From the NCBI GenBank assembly GCA_910583935.1, contig CAJTZM010000004.1:33938-97937 (forward strand): 64,000 nucleotides of DNA, given 5' to 3'. Position 1 is the stretch's first letter, and each line of letters begins with the position of its first letter. A program made the translations under genes and the position numbers. Source of the stretch: an uncultured Oscillospiraceae bacterium (GTDB lineage Bacteria; Bacillota; Clostridia; Oscillospirales; Ruminococcaceae). Shown here in pieces: positions 8,422 through 16,876 of the stretch. The notes beneath the pieces are model-generated. The model was not told where the DNA came from and did not search any database. It worked only from the letters and a program-made list of their open reading frames with translations.

Positions 8422-11400
8422 TTAGTAGGCGTATTGATTTTTAAGCGTCTGCCGTTCCAATTCTTCCTCTCGGAACTCTCGGAACAACTCGCGCACCGTA
8501 TCATACAGGGTGCTGCGCAGGTTTTCGGTTTTTTCCTCATCCGCGTCACCCTGTACCACAATAGAAATCTGCGGCGCAAATACCGGAGCCGCGCCGCTGT
8601 TGCTTGGCTCAGATACACCGTCTGCGCTATCAGCATCGCCAACGCTGCTACTGCCATAAATCGCATCAGCAGAGGTGTCAGGCGGGTTGAAGTCCCCGAC
8701 CATCGGAGTTACATTATAGGACACGTCAGACACTTTGGGTGTGTTCACGTCCCCAATGACGGGATTAACAGAATAGGACACGTCAGGCACAATAGGCGAA
8801 CCGACAGACGGGAACCCAACATCGGGGTCTGGAATGTCAATTTCTGGCCCGTCGAGCTTGGTCGGAATAGAATCTTCCATATCCTCAGTAACAGACTTCA
8901 TTGTCCCAACAAAGCCCTTTCCAACGCCCAAAGCCATGTTGTTTCCTACTTCGTGCTCAAACACGGTGGACGGACTGTGAATCCCGAAGAAGCCTTTAAT
9001 GTTGTTGAGGATTCCACTGGCCCAACCAGAAATCTGATTCCATAGCCAGCTGCCCATAGACGAAATGCCATTCCACAGGCCCTGCACAATACTCACACCA
9101 ATGTTGAGCACCTGCCCCGGCAGACTGGCAAGTCCATTGACTACTGCCGAGATTATCTGCGGTAGCTGCGCTACAAGCTGTGGTATCGCCGAGATTATGC
9201 CGGACGCGAATTGAAGAAGCAGGTTGATACCTGTCTCAATAATCTGCGGCAGATTCGAGGTTATCCCCGAAACGATGGTGGAGATTATCTGTGGAACCTG
9301 ACTTATCAGCTCAGGCAGAGCAGAAATAATGCCCGTCCCTATATTGATAACAAGGTTCATACCCTGCTCTAAGATGAGCGGAAGGTTTGCGGTAAGCGTA
9401 TCGACGATGCTGGAAATAATCAGTGGCAGTTGTGCCACCAATTCAGGTATCGCCTCTACGATGCCCATTGCCAGATTGACGACCATCTGGACGCCCTGCT
9501 CCAAAATGGTGGGCAAACTCTCCGTAACAAACGAACAAATTTCAGTGATGATTAGCGGTAGCTGTTCGAGCAGCAGAGGAATGGAATCAATGATGCCCTG
9601 CGCCAGTGTAGATAAAATCTGTACGCCTTGTTCGAGAATCATGGGTATGCTCTCAGTCAAGAACCCGATGATACCTTGTATGATTTCGGGCAATCGGCCT
9701 ATCAAAACCGGCAAGGCGTTTACAATTCCATCTGCCAGCCCTTGCAGAATTTGGAGCCCAGCATCAAGGATGAGTGGCAGGTTTGCGATTATCGTGTCTA
9801 CGACGGTGAGCAGGGTATCAATAACCGTTGGAATCAGCTCTGGTAAGGACTGGCCTATTCCCGTCGCTATCGTAACGATTATCTGCGCCGCTGCTTCAAT
9901 CACAGTCGGAAGGTTTTGGAGAATACCCTGTCCGAGAGCACCAAGCAGCTGCATACCAGCGTCAACAAGTGTCGGCAGCATATCAATAATCATGGCAAGG
10001 GCGTCACTCAGTATTGTGCCGAGCGCACTCATCGCGCCAGACAAACCGCCTTCTTGGAAAGCAGTAGACAGGTCAGAAACCGCACCGCTCCCGAACTGTA
10101 CAAACTCACGCAACGTAGGCGTAAGCTGGTCAGATAAAACAATCTGCGCCCCTTCGAGCGCAGACTTGAATAGCGTTATATCACCTTCAAGGTTATCCAG
10201 CTGGACATTCGCCATATCCTGCGCCGCACCATCGGCATTGCCGATGGCCTCCGTCAGCTCGCCGAACCGGTCTGCGCTGGTTCCCAAAAGGGCGTTGACC
10301 GATTTCAGGTCAACCTTGTTAAAGATAGTGCTGAGAACTTCGGTTTGTTCCTGTTGAGACATGGTACCGAGAATACCTTGCAGGTCTCCGAATGTCTCAT
10401 TCAACGGACGCATATTACCCTCGGCATCGAATACCTCAAGACCGAGTTGCTGGATAGCTTTTGCTGCCGTATCTGTTGGAGCTGATAGCGATAGGATTAC
10501 ATTACGAAGGGCTGTGCCGCCCTCTGAACCTTTAATACCGTTATCAGCTAAAACACCAAGCATGGTAGATAGCTCGGTTGTGCCACCAGCGAGATTCTTT
10601 GCAGTACCGCCAACGGTAAGAAACGCTTCGCCCAACTGTGCAACACTTGTGTTGGATTTAGACGCAGCCATCGCCATCTGGTCTACCATTACAGATGTTT
10701 CGTCCAAAGTAAGACCTAACGCAGACTGCGCATCTGTAACCATGTCCGAGGCTGAGGCCAAATCTATGCCACCCGCAGCCGCAAGGTTCAGCACGTTTGG
10801 CAGCATCGCCATAGAGGTTTCAGCATCGTAGCCAGCCAATGCCATATAATTCAAAGCATTGGATGCTTCTGTTGCTGAGAACGCGGTGGTCGCGCCCATC
10901 TCCATAGCGAAACTTCGTAGCTGGCTATATGTCTCAGCCGCCTCGGACCCCGCCGTATTTAATTCTTCTACGGAGTAGCCCATTGTGGCTGCGACCTGCG
11001 ACATGGAAGAATCGAACTCCATGCCGACTTGCACCGACGACATTGCGAAACCGGCTACTGCCGTAGTGGCCGCCAGCAGTGCAACACCAACGCCTTTTAG
11101 AATCCCTCCGAATTTATCAAATTTTCCACCAGAGGAATCGGCGGCGTCACCAGCATCCCGAACGCTTTTTGCCGCGTCATCTGCGGCATCGCCTAACCCA
11201 TCAGTAGAATCGGAGGCTTCTTCTGCACTTCGGGCCATAGAGACAAATTTATCTTTAGCAGATTGGATTGCATTTCCCAATCCGGTTTTTATCGTAGTAA
11301 TGGGGTGTGTGAATCCTTCTTTGATACTGCTTGCCGTGTTGACAACATTATCTTTGAAGTCCGACACCGTGCTTTTAACATGGGTAAAAGCTCCGCCTAC

Positions 11401-11688
11401 GCCCTGTTTTAAGGACGAGGCGAAGCTGTTCCCATTGTCAATTCCTTCGAGGAATGACCTGCGGAACGCAGAACCAACACTGGTCGCCTCAGACTGGACA
11501 TTTCCAAGGCCGCTTGTCACCCGACGAATACCACTCTCTGCTTGCCCGGTGTCCGCACCTACAGTAATTCGGTGTCGTCCGGACTGCATATCACCTAAGT
11601 TACTTGTCAGGCTACGGATATTCGATTCCGCTTGCCCGGTGTCTGCGCTTACTGTGATACTGTACTGTAAGCTACGGGCCTCGTCCAC
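8422..11688 (-). CDS. Tail tape measure protein
   Basis: 1088 residues from a GTG start at 11688 with AGGGAGG about 8 nt upstream. The N-terminus has two copies of a 30-residue unit (VSADTGQAES, VGADTGQAES). Residues about 200-540 are the TP901-type tape measure domain (GMEFDSSMSQVAATMG, LNYMALAGYDAETSMAMLPN, GLTLDETSVMVDQMAMAASKSN). Residues about 560-860 are hydrophobic and made of repeats. An amphipathic WNGISSMGSWLW-type segment and a Pro-rich tail follow. It sets tail length and is ejected with the DNA. By the usual 1.5 Angstrom per residue rule the tail would be about 160 nm, an inference only. Confidence 0.93.
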   Translation of the reverse strand: MDEARSLQYSITVSADTGQAESNIRSLTSNLGDMQSGRHRITVGADTGQAESGIRRVTSGLGNVQSEATSVGSAFRRSFLEGIDNGNSFASSLKQGVGGAFTHVKSTVSDFKDNVVNTASSIKEGFTHPITTIKTGLGNAIQSAKDKFVSMARSAEEASDSTDGLGDAADDAAKSVRDAGDAADSSGGKFDKFGGILKGVGVALLAATTAVAGFAMSSVQVGMEFDSSMSQVAATMGYSVEELNTAGSEAAETYSQLRSFAMEMGATTAFSATEASNALNYMALAGYDAETSMAMLPNVLNLAAAGGIDLASASDMVTDAQSALGLTLDETSVMVDQMAMAASKSNTSVAQLGEAFLTVGGTAKNLAGGTTELSTMLGVLADNGIKGSEGGTALRNVILSLSAPTDTAAKAIQQLGLEVFDAEGNMRPLNETFGDLQGILGTMSQQEQTEVLSTIFNKVDLKSVNALLGTSADRFGELTEAIGNADGAAQDMANVQLDNLEGDITLFKSALEGAQIVLSDQLTPTLREFVQFGSGAVSDLSTAFQEGGLSGAMSALGTILSDALAMIIDMLPTLVDAGMQLLGALGQGILQNLPTVIEAAAQIIVTIATGIGQSLPELIPTVIDTLLTVVDTIIANLPLILDAGLQILQGLADGIVNALPVLIGRLPEIIQGIIGFLTESIPMILEQGVQILSTLAQGIIDSIPLLLEQLPLIITEICSFVTESLPTILEQGVQMVVNLAMGIVEAIPELVAQLPLIISSIVDTLTANLPLILEQGMNLVINIGTGIISALPELISQVPQIISTIVSGITSNLPQIIETGINLLLQFASGIISAIPQLVAQLPQIISAVVNGLASLPGQVLNIGVSIVQGLWNGISSMGSWLWNQISGWASGILNNIKGFFGIHSPSTVFEHEVGNNMALGVGKGFVGTMKSVTEDMEDSIPTKLDGPEIDIPDPDVGFPSVGSPIVPDVSYSVNPVIGDVNTPKVSDVSYNVTPMVGDFNPPDTSADAIYGSSSVGDADSADGVSEPSNSGAAPVFAPQISIVVQGDADEEKTENLRSTLYDTVRELFREFREEELERQTLKNQYAY
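9125..9995 (-). repeat. Intragenic repeats in the tape measure gene
   Basis: This part of the tape measure gene encodes about seven tandem copies of a unit near 39 residues, with consensus LP-x-ILEQG-x-Q-x-L-x-x-LA-x-GI-x-x-x-IP-x-LL-x-QLP-x-II. The repeats are clear in protein and partly visible in DNA. They are hydrophobic and may form the membrane-active part of the tape measure. Copy-number change would alter tail length. Confidence 0.75.
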
Positions 11689-11704
11689 AGGTCATCCCTC
11701 CCTT

Positions 11705-11899
11705 CTATTCGGTTTTCTTTTTACTCCAAACGTCCTGCCACAGCAGCCGCGCTTGTTCAGCCTCGGCAAACTCATAGAGGTCCATGTTTTTGAGTTCGGT
11801 ATAACTGAGGCCATCACAGCAAAAGACTAACCGCCATAGACGCTCGTTGTTCTCAGCCCTGCGCTTGGCTGCTTTGGGGTCAATTTCGCTCGCCCAGAA
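11705..11899 (-). CDS. Frameshifted C-terminal extension of the tail assembly chaperone (GT-type product)
   Basis: An open frame with no start codon of its own runs from the end of the chaperone gene to TAG at 11705-11707, just before the tape measure ribosome binding site. It encodes 63 protein-like residues (WASEIDPKAAKRRAE through LLWQDVWSKKKTE). It is in the +1 (equivalently -2) frame relative to the chaperone. The chaperone carries TTT followed by C at 11897-11900, where tRNA-Phe can slip from TTT to TTC. A fusion of about 149 residues would result. In long-tailed phages the two genes before the tape measure are normally expressed this way. Confidence 0.65.
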   Translation of the reverse strand, partial: FWASEIDPKAAKRRAENNERLWRLVFCCDGLSYTELKNMDLYEFAEAEQARLLWQDVWSKKKTE

Positions 11900-12155
11900 A
11901 ATTTTCGATTTCGCGTACCAACTCGCCCGGTGTCGCCAAATCCTCCTGTTCGTCGAAATACTTTATACCCTGCTTGGCTACCTCAGCAGGGGCCGTAACG
12001 CAGCCCTTGATGAGAGCATCCGCATACTTGGCGGTGTTCTTCCTGCCGCTGGCGGGGTTGATGTAGAGGTCAGTCAGGTTGGAGTACCACGAAAAGGTCA
12101 CGCTCTGGAATGTGTACTCGACATTGTTGATGGTGGTCTTTTTTGTTCTTGCCAT
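11880..12155 (-). CDS. Tail assembly chaperone (G-type product)
   Basis: 91 residues from ATG 12155 (MARTKKTTINN), with CAAAGGAGG upstream. It lies between the tube and tape measure genes, as tail assembly chaperones do, is small and mostly helical (SWYSNLTDLYIN, then AKYADALIKGCVTAPAEVAKQG), and ends NFLGERN. It is likely to coat the tape measure during tail assembly. The recoding signal for the longer product is near its 3' end. Identification is by position and the frameshift arrangement. Confidence 0.7.
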   Translation of the reverse strand: MARTKKTTINNVEYTFQSVTFSWYSNLTDLYINPASGRKNTAKYADALIKGCVTAPAEVAKQGIKYFDEQEDLATPGELVREIENFLGERN

Positions 12156-12172
12156 TTGGTAAATCCTCCTTT

Positions 12173-12471
12173 GAAACATTGGTTGTCCGTACTTTTTATA
12201 AGAATAGGGGCGTTAGAGATATTAGAGGGTATAGGTATATACCCATATCCCCCTAATCCCTCTCTTTATAGTTCTAATAGTAGAAAATGTTTCAATGTTT
12301 CAATAAGCCAGAAAGCCTGTAATATCAAGGGTTAAGCCCGAAACATTGGTGAAACATCACCCGAAACATTGAAACATTCGGAGCTGAAACATTGTGTTGA
12401 ATTTCCCGCCTAAAATGCGACTTTCGAGCCTAAATCTGTCTTTTAGCCCGAATGTTTCACCCCAATGTTTC
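12173..12471. repeat. Cluster of GAAACATT / AATGTTTC octamers
   Basis: The only long non-coding gap in the structural region (12156-12469) holds ten copies of one octamer in both orientations. GAAACATT starts at 12173, 12340, 12363, 12371 and 12386, GAAACATC starts at 12351, and AATGTTTC starts at 12286, 12294, 12451 and 12464. Several are adjacent or spaced near one helical turn. The last overlaps the tube gene stop codon. The cluster looks like an array of binding sites for a protein. No CDS was found in this gap. Confidence 0.7.
12215..12264. repeat. Nested inverted repeat in the tube-chaperone gap
   Basis: GGGTATA (12227-12233) and TATACCC (12238-12244) form a perfect 7-bp stem with loop GGTA. 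Outer AGAG..ATTAG and CTAAT..CTCT segments extend the symmetry imperfectly. It may form a weak attenuator between the tube and chaperone genes. No long U-run follows, so terminator function is doubtful. Confidence 0.45.
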
Positions 12472-12862
12472 AGCGGATTTCGATGTCAGGGATGAGGAAA
12501 ACGATGCTCACATCTCCGGCATCCTTGCCTCTAACCCTGTCAGGCAGCTTCTCCACCATGCAGTTCTGCGCGAAGAACACAGTGCCACTGTCGTTGGCAT
12601 CCGTAATGGCAAGGTTCGCCATTGTGTTCTTCTCTGCGCACCGTTCAAGGTAGGGGAGGTCGGGCGATTCCTGCTGCAACGTGATGGTGAGCTTGCCCGC
12701 CTTGTTCGCGTTCAGAACGTAAGTGCTGTCACCCTTCACGCCCTTCTTCAAGGTCACATTGGCCTCGTCGCGGGCCAGCGTGAACAGGCTCTCGCCGAAC
12801 ATACGAAGCTGCCTGTTGTTAAAGGTGACGTTGACCTTCAACGGGTCGTAGGTTTTTAACAT
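12470..12862 (-). CDS. Tail tube protein (DUF3277-like)
   Basis: 130 residues. The beta-rich pattern with VNVTFNNRQLRMFGESLFTLAR, KKGVKGDSTYV, GKLTITLQQESPDLPYLERC and CMVEKLPDRVRGKDAGDVSIVFL is typical of DUF3277-type inner tube proteins of contractile tails. It directly follows the sheath gene in transcription order, as expected. A GAAGGAGAG ribosome binding site precedes the ATG. Confidence 0.85.
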   Translation of the reverse strand: MLKTYDPLKVNVTFNNRQLRMFGESLFTLARDEANVTLKKGVKGDSTYVLNANKAGKLTITLQQESPDLPYLERCAEKNTMANLAITDANDSGTVFFAQNCMVEKLPDRVRGKDAGDVSIVFLIPDIEIR

Positions 12863-12881
12863 AGCTGTTTACTCTCCTTCC

Positions 12882-14360
12882 TTACAGAGATGCGCGGAGC
12901 GCACCCTTGACCTTGACGTTGTGGATTGCCCCGGAAAGCAGAGCCTCCCATGTGATGTCAGGCATTATGCGGTTTCTGCGCTGGTCCTCGGTGCTGTCGG
13001 CATACTTCGGAATGACGACCGTAAACACGCCCGCCTTGCTCTCAGCGTCGCGGGCGATGATGTTGTGGTCCACCGCCTCGGACAGAGCTTGCATCACCGC
13101 TGTAGCGATAAAGCCGAAGCCCGCGTCATCATAGTTGATGTTGGCGTTTTCCAGCAGCAGGTTATAGAGCAGGTCGCGCATACGCTTAGCAATCCAGTCG
13201 CCGCCCAGCACCACGTCAATGAACTCACCGTTGAGACAGGTGCCGTCCTTGACATACTGCCGCTTGTATTCTTCCGTAAGGAAGTTGACGTGGTTCTCCA
13301 AAAGAGCGTCCCGCTCGCCATCAGTAAGTTGCGGCAGGGAGATAACGGATGCGATTTCGGCGTTGCCGTTTTGCGGGCGTTTGAACTTCCACGTTACACT
13401 GGTTGGGTAGAAGGGGGCCACGTTGCCGGTATACGAGGCATCCGGTTCCTCCCTTAGAAATTCCTCATCCGTGTAAATGACCGCAGCTCTGGCGGCGTCA
13501 CAGGCGAAGTCCTTGTTGCTGGTCTGGCCCATATAGAATTTGCGGTGGTCCTCCACACCGGCTCCCAGCTCAGCCTCGGTAGGCTCGCTGGCCTCTGCAA
13601 ACTTGGCGAGCGCCTGAATATACTCGTCCTCATCTTTATCAACCATCAGGTAGTACCAGTCGTTGTCAACATCGGTCTGAAATTGCTTGATGGCTTTGAT
13701 GAGGTTCCCAGCGGCACTGGTCTCATCCGAGCCATTTGTAAATTCCACAGCAGGGTTATCCGCAAAGAGGGGGTTCGTCAGCTCGGCATCCAAGAAGATG
13801 TCTGCCTTTCGCGGAATGGTGTCAGCCTCGCCCTTTTCAGAAGCTGTGTACGTTACAACAGAGCCCTTAACTGTGGCCGCATAGGTCTTTCCGCCCTTCG
13901 TGAATTCAGACCCTCTGAACAGAGCAGCAAGAGCGGCGCCGGTGCTAATTTCCTCTGCGGCTGTCACAGAGACCACTGCTTTGTCATCGCCGCCGATTCT
14001 AAGGCAGACTGTGCTGTTGCCCTCAATATGCTCAGGCAAATTCCCACTCACGAACGAAACAGTCAGCTCCGCAGCCGTAGCGGGTGTTGCGCTGGTTGGC
14101 TCAAAGCCCACGATTTTGAATTTGTTTACCAGTGTGTCCGCAAGAGTTGTTTTTCCCTGATTGAGCAGGGTGGTCGCCTTGCGCACGACCTTGGAGTTCG
14201 GAGATTCCCCAGCAGGGCCGAACACCGCCTCAACGCTCGCAACGTCTCTGTATGTCTTTACCGGATATGCCCCGGTAGTGGACACGAGAAGAATGTCGAG
14301 GCTTTCTTTTGTGCTGGGCAGCGCGTCCCGCTGCACAACGACAATTACATCTTTTGCCAT
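12882..14360 (-). CDS. Contractile tail sheath protein (DUF3383-like)
   Basis: 492 residues. The N-terminus VIVVVQRDALPSTKESLDILLVST and the following domain with RDVASVEAVFGPAGES resemble DUF3383 sheath proteins. The C-terminal domain (FKRPQNGNAEIASVISLPQ, then RIMPDITWEALLSGAIHNVKVKGALRASL) is the conserved polymerising part. Its presence shows the phage is a myovirus. It is followed by the tube gene 20 bp downstream. Confidence 0.88.
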   Translation of the reverse strand: MAKDVIVVVQRDALPSTKESLDILLVSTTGAYPVKTYRDVASVEAVFGPAGESPNSKVVRKATTLLNQGKTTLADTLVNKFKIVGFEPTSATPATAAELTVSFVSGNLPEHIEGNSTVCLRIGGDDKAVVSVTAAEEISTGAALAALFRGSEFTKGGKTYAATVKGSVVTYTASEKGEADTIPRKADIFLDAELTNPLFADNPAVEFTNGSDETSAAGNLIKAIKQFQTDVDNDWYYLMVDKDEDEYIQALAKFAEASEPTEAELGAGVEDHRKFYMGQTSNKDFACDAARAAVIYTDEEFLREEPDASYTGNVAPFYPTSVTWKFKRPQNGNAEIASVISLPQLTDGERDALLENHVNFLTEEYKRQYVKDGTCLNGEFIDVVLGGDWIAKRMRDLLYNLLLENANINYDDAGFGFIATAVMQALSEAVDHNIIARDAESKAGVFTVVIPKYADSTEDQRRNRIMPDITWEALLSGAIHNVKVKGALRASL

Positions 14361-14378
14361 AGGGCAATTCCTCCTTAA

Positions 14379-14912
14379 TTATTGTTTAACGCCTCCTGCG
14401 GCGTTGGGTGGCTTCGATACCGGGCCTGTCGGCATTTCGTCGGTCCGTATATAGGAAAACCGAACATCAAAACCGTATCGGCGAATGGTATCTTCAACCC
14501 AAAAGCTGGTGCGGCTTGACACGTTCCCGACGTTATTCACAACTATCTCCCCGTATTCCGTGGCAATGTTGTGACCGTTCAGCAAGAAAAAGCCGTTGGC
14601 TTTTTCCGCGAGCGCCAGAGCTTCGTCCTCACCGTAGATATAGCCGCCGTCCTCGGATTCGCGGTTCATACTGCAAAACGTGAATGATATGGTAGCAGCT
14701 ACCGGCTCGGAGCGGACGAGCGCAAACCCATCTTCCCGTTCAACCACTTCCCGCAGCCCGAAGGTGTAGGTCTGAATGCGCGGAGCTAAGACGCTGTAAT
14801 AGCCATACGGAAACTCCGGCATATCCGCTATTTGGTCTGAAAGTGTAACCGGATAGCCGATGTGCGCCTCCAACCCAGCGATAATTGCGTTACGGGCTTG
14901 CTCAAAGGTCAC
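14379..14912 (-). CDS. Tail/neck terminator protein (gp12-like, LIC_12616 family)
   Basis: 177 residues. It begins TFEQARNAIIAGLEAHIGYPVTLSDQ and contains FPYGYYSVL and GFDVRFSYIRTDE segments seen in neck terminator proteins that cap the tube and sheath at the head end. It overlaps the preceding head-tail gene by 4 nt and precedes the sheath gene. Assignment by family pattern and position. Confidence 0.7.
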   Translation of the reverse strand: MTFEQARNAIIAGLEAHIGYPVTLSDQIADMPEFPYGYYSVLAPRIQTYTFGLREVVEREDGFALVRSEPVAATISFTFCSMNRESEDGGYIYGEDEALALAEKANGFFLLNGHNIATEYGEIVVNNVGNVSSRTSFWVEDTIRRYGFDVRFSYIRTDEMPTGPVSKPPNAAGGVKQ

Positions 14913-15262
14913 TTTGCCACCCCCTCCACAAGAAAGCGAAGCATCGGATGAATAGAGTTGTGGTTCAGCTCTGTTGTGACGGTGTAAACTTGCCCGTCAA
15001 AGGTATCGCGAATGATTTGTCCGGGCTTGATTTTAACCGGGTCATCCGTGTACAATTTTTGCGTGTTTGAGGTAAACGAGCCCTCCGGCAGTTGTTTCCA
15101 ATCTTTGTTGGATAGCGGAAGGACAATGCCCCAAAAAGTCGCAGCGACCTCATAGACCGGTTTGCTCTGCCCTCCGTGAGCAGAATCCCGCACGAACTTC
15201 CGGTCAGAGACCGTGAGTATATGCAGCAGCGCACGGGGCAGCTTTGGTGTTGCATAGAGCAT
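14909..15262 (-). CDS. Head-tail joining protein, putative
   Basis: 117 residues, basic N-terminus (MLYATPKLPRALLHILTVSDRK) and a beta-rich body (VYEVAATFWGIVLPLSNKDWKQLP, then GQIIRDTFDGQVYTVTTELNH). It lies between a gp10-like protein and the tail terminator, the usual slot for a head-closure or stopper protein. It was not recognised as a specific family. Confidence 0.6.
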   Translation of the reverse strand: MLYATPKLPRALLHILTVSDRKFVRDSAHGGQSKPVYEVAATFWGIVLPLSNKDWKQLPEGSFTSNTQKLYTDDPVKIKPGQIIRDTFDGQVYTVTTELNHNSIHPMLRFLVEGVAK

Positions 15263-15265
15263 AAG

Positions 15266-15694
15266 CTATCCCTCCACTTTGAATGCGATACGGTCTCGGA
15301 TATGTGTGCCCGTTTCGTATAGCGTTGTATGCTGCGTTTTCTTGGAAAAGTCTGATGACGGGGTTACGCGGTTGCTGTCGATGTAGTTTTGCACCAGTTG
15401 GGCGGCTTGCGCTCCAATGGCGTTTGCCGCTGCACCAGCCGATGTTTGCCCGGATAGGACTTTCGTGACCTGCCCGGTCACGATATTGCTCAGCTCGGCT
15501 TGGTCTGCATCAAAACTCGCCCGTAGGAATGACCGTTCTGGCATTTTCCCGTCACCGTATTCATGAATATGGGCAATCTTGGCGGTTTCACCGCCGCCAA
15601 TGATACCCACCGTAATTTTCTTCCCCGCCATCTCCTGACAGGCTTGCTTTAACCGTTCAAACTCTGTGAGAATTGCATTAACATCATCAGCCAT
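15266..15694 (-). CDS. HK97 gp10-like head-tail protein
   Basis: 142 residues from ATG 15694, with ATCGGAGG upstream; a longer in-frame start lies inside the connector gene and was rejected. It contains AKIAHIHEYGDGKMPERSFLRASFDADQAEL, the characteristic HxxEYG...PxRxFLR motif of the HK97 gp10 / minor-capsid family, which takes part in joining head to tail. The C-terminus LYETGTHIRDRIAFKVEG is also typical. Confidence 0.85.
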   Translation of the reverse strand: MADDVNAILTEFERLKQACQEMAGKKITVGIIGGGETAKIAHIHEYGDGKMPERSFLRASFDADQAELSNIVTGQVTKVLSGQTSAGAAANAIGAQAAQLVQNYIDSNRVTPSSDFSKKTQHTTLYETGTHIRDRIAFKVEG

Positions 15695-15695
15695 A

Positions 15696-16319
15696 TCAGT
15701 ACCTCCGATACAGATTGAGAAGTTGTGTCCATGCTTCGTTGGTGGACTTATCAAAATCCCAGCGCACATCAGAAATAGAGAACGCAGACAGGCCCTGGGA
15801 GCCGTTTTGCAGCCCAGTATAGGTCTGTGATACAATATCCCACAGAAGTCCTTCAAGGTCAGCAGGGAGTGTCTGAGGCTCATCCTCGGTGGCATCTTTG
15901 GGGAGAACATACCCAGCAGTATACTTGACCTCGATAATGCGCTTAGATGCTACAATGTCATTTGCCAGTCCTCTGCGCCATCCCGCTTTAAGCCAGCCCT
16001 CGTCACGGTAAATCACCCCGATGTCGCCGGTCTGTGAGTAGTCATAGCTGTGTGGGTCTACGAGTTCCCCTTGCTGCTTTACATAATCAACTGAAATTAT
16101 GGGGTATTCTTCCGTGACGAGTTCTTGCTGGCCGTCAGCGTCGTACCATTGCAGGTACGTTTTCTTGCCTAAATGCCTGCCGATTTGCCGCTCAATCCAC
16201 GAAGAAGCACGATTTACAAGCATCTCAACAATCATGTCGGTTTTCTCGTCCTCAATGTCAGAAAGCCCCAGCATCAGCTTCATCCGTTCCAGAGTTGTTA
16301 ATGCGTTTTCAGCAAGCAT
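15696..16319 (-). CDS. Head-tail connector (gp6-like)
   Basis: 207 residues. It begins with a helical segment TTLERMKLMLGLSDIEDEKTDMIVEMLVNRAS, then IERQIGRHLG, a pattern shared with the phage gp6-like adaptor family (DNA-packaging head-tail connector). The rest is a larger beta insertion (TYLQWYDADGQQELVTEEYPIISVDYV) found in the longer members. It lies downstream of the capsid-region genes, where the ring adaptor is expected. Confidence 0.75.
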   Translation of the reverse strand: MLAENALTTLERMKLMLGLSDIEDEKTDMIVEMLVNRASSWIERQIGRHLGKKTYLQWYDADGQQELVTEEYPIISVDYVKQQGELVDPHSYDYSQTGDIGVIYRDEGWLKAGWRRGLANDIVASKRIIEVKYTAGYVLPKDATEDEPQTLPADLEGLLWDIVSQTYTGLQNGSQGLSAFSISDVRWDFDKSTNEAWTQLLNLYRRY

Positions 16320-16352
16320 ATAGGCACCTCCTACTAAAAAGGTGGCGGCGAC

Positions 16353-16487
16353 TTAGCTGTCGCCGCTCTCCTTTTTCTCGCTGTTTCTCTTGGGCTCCTT
16401 GACCGGGGGCGCAGGAGCTTTGGTTTCGGTTACAGGGGCCATCGCTTTGTTGATATCAGGCCCCACGGGTTTATACACTCTCGGCAT
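16353..16487 (-). CDS. Small Pro/Lys-rich protein (44 aa)
   Basis: The ATG at 16487 has AGGAGGG 7 nt upstream; longer in-frame starts lie inside the preceding gene. The product is 44 residues (MPRVYKPVGPDINKAMAP, then a Pro/Lys/Glu-rich tail). Short proteins like this follow the capsid decoration gene in many Firmicutes phages. Function unknown. Confidence 0.6.
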   Translation of the reverse strand: MPRVYKPVGPDINKAMAPVTETKAPAPPVKEPKRNSEKKESGDS

Positions 16488-16500
16488 ATTCGGCCCTCCT

Positions 16501-16854
16501 TTACACCGGCTGGGCGCTCTTATCCCCCAGCACGACAGCGATACCGCCGCCAGCAGCAGTGCCGCTGACAGTAATCTTAATGTAATTCTTGCAGCCAATG
16601 AGGTCCAAATCGAAGTTGGCGACATCGCTCTCTGCCAGCTCTTTGGCCTCGGCAGTGCCGCCGACCACCAGTCGGGTGTCGGGAACAGCCTCGAAGGTGC
16701 CGTCCGCAGTATCAGCGTGGGTCACTTCCACTTTCACGTCACCTGCGGCCTTTGCAGCCACGGCAACCACACCGGACAGAAAGCCCTCACGGTCAATGAC
16801 ATCCCCGCTGGTGTAGGGGATTGCCTTTACGTTCTGAATCAGCTCACGTTTCAT
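16501..16854 (-). CDS. Putative head decoration / head fibre protein
   Basis: 117 residues, immediately downstream of the capsid gene, with a good GGAGG site. The sequence is beta-rich and Ala/Gly/Val-rich (GVVAVAAKAAGDVKVEVTHADTADGTFEAVPDTRLVVGG), consistent with a capsid surface protein. No specific family was recognised. The role is inferred from position and composition. Confidence 0.55.
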   Translation of the reverse strand: MKRELIQNVKAIPYTSGDVIDREGFLSGVVAVAAKAAGDVKVEVTHADTADGTFEAVPDTRLVVGGTAEAKELAESDVANFDLDLIGCKNYIKITVSGTAAGGGIAVVLGDKSAQPV

Positions 16855-16876
16855 ATTCAGTTACCTCCTGTTTGGA

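Noticed and set aside
9329..10357. Plus-strand open frame opposite the tape measure repeats
   Set aside because: Antisense to the repeat region of a clear tape measure gene.
11880..11910. -1 slippery heptamer AAATTTT in the tail chaperone
   Set aside because: The -1 frame stops after 23 codons with unlikely composition, whereas the +1 frame runs to the tape measure site.
12173..12471. Octamer cluster considered as CRISPR array
   Set aside because: Units of 8 bp in both orientations with irregular spacing and no constant spacers.
13545..14378. Plus-strand frame of 277 codons opposite the sheath gene
   Set aside because: Shadow of the sheath gene, no domain and no plausible operon partner.
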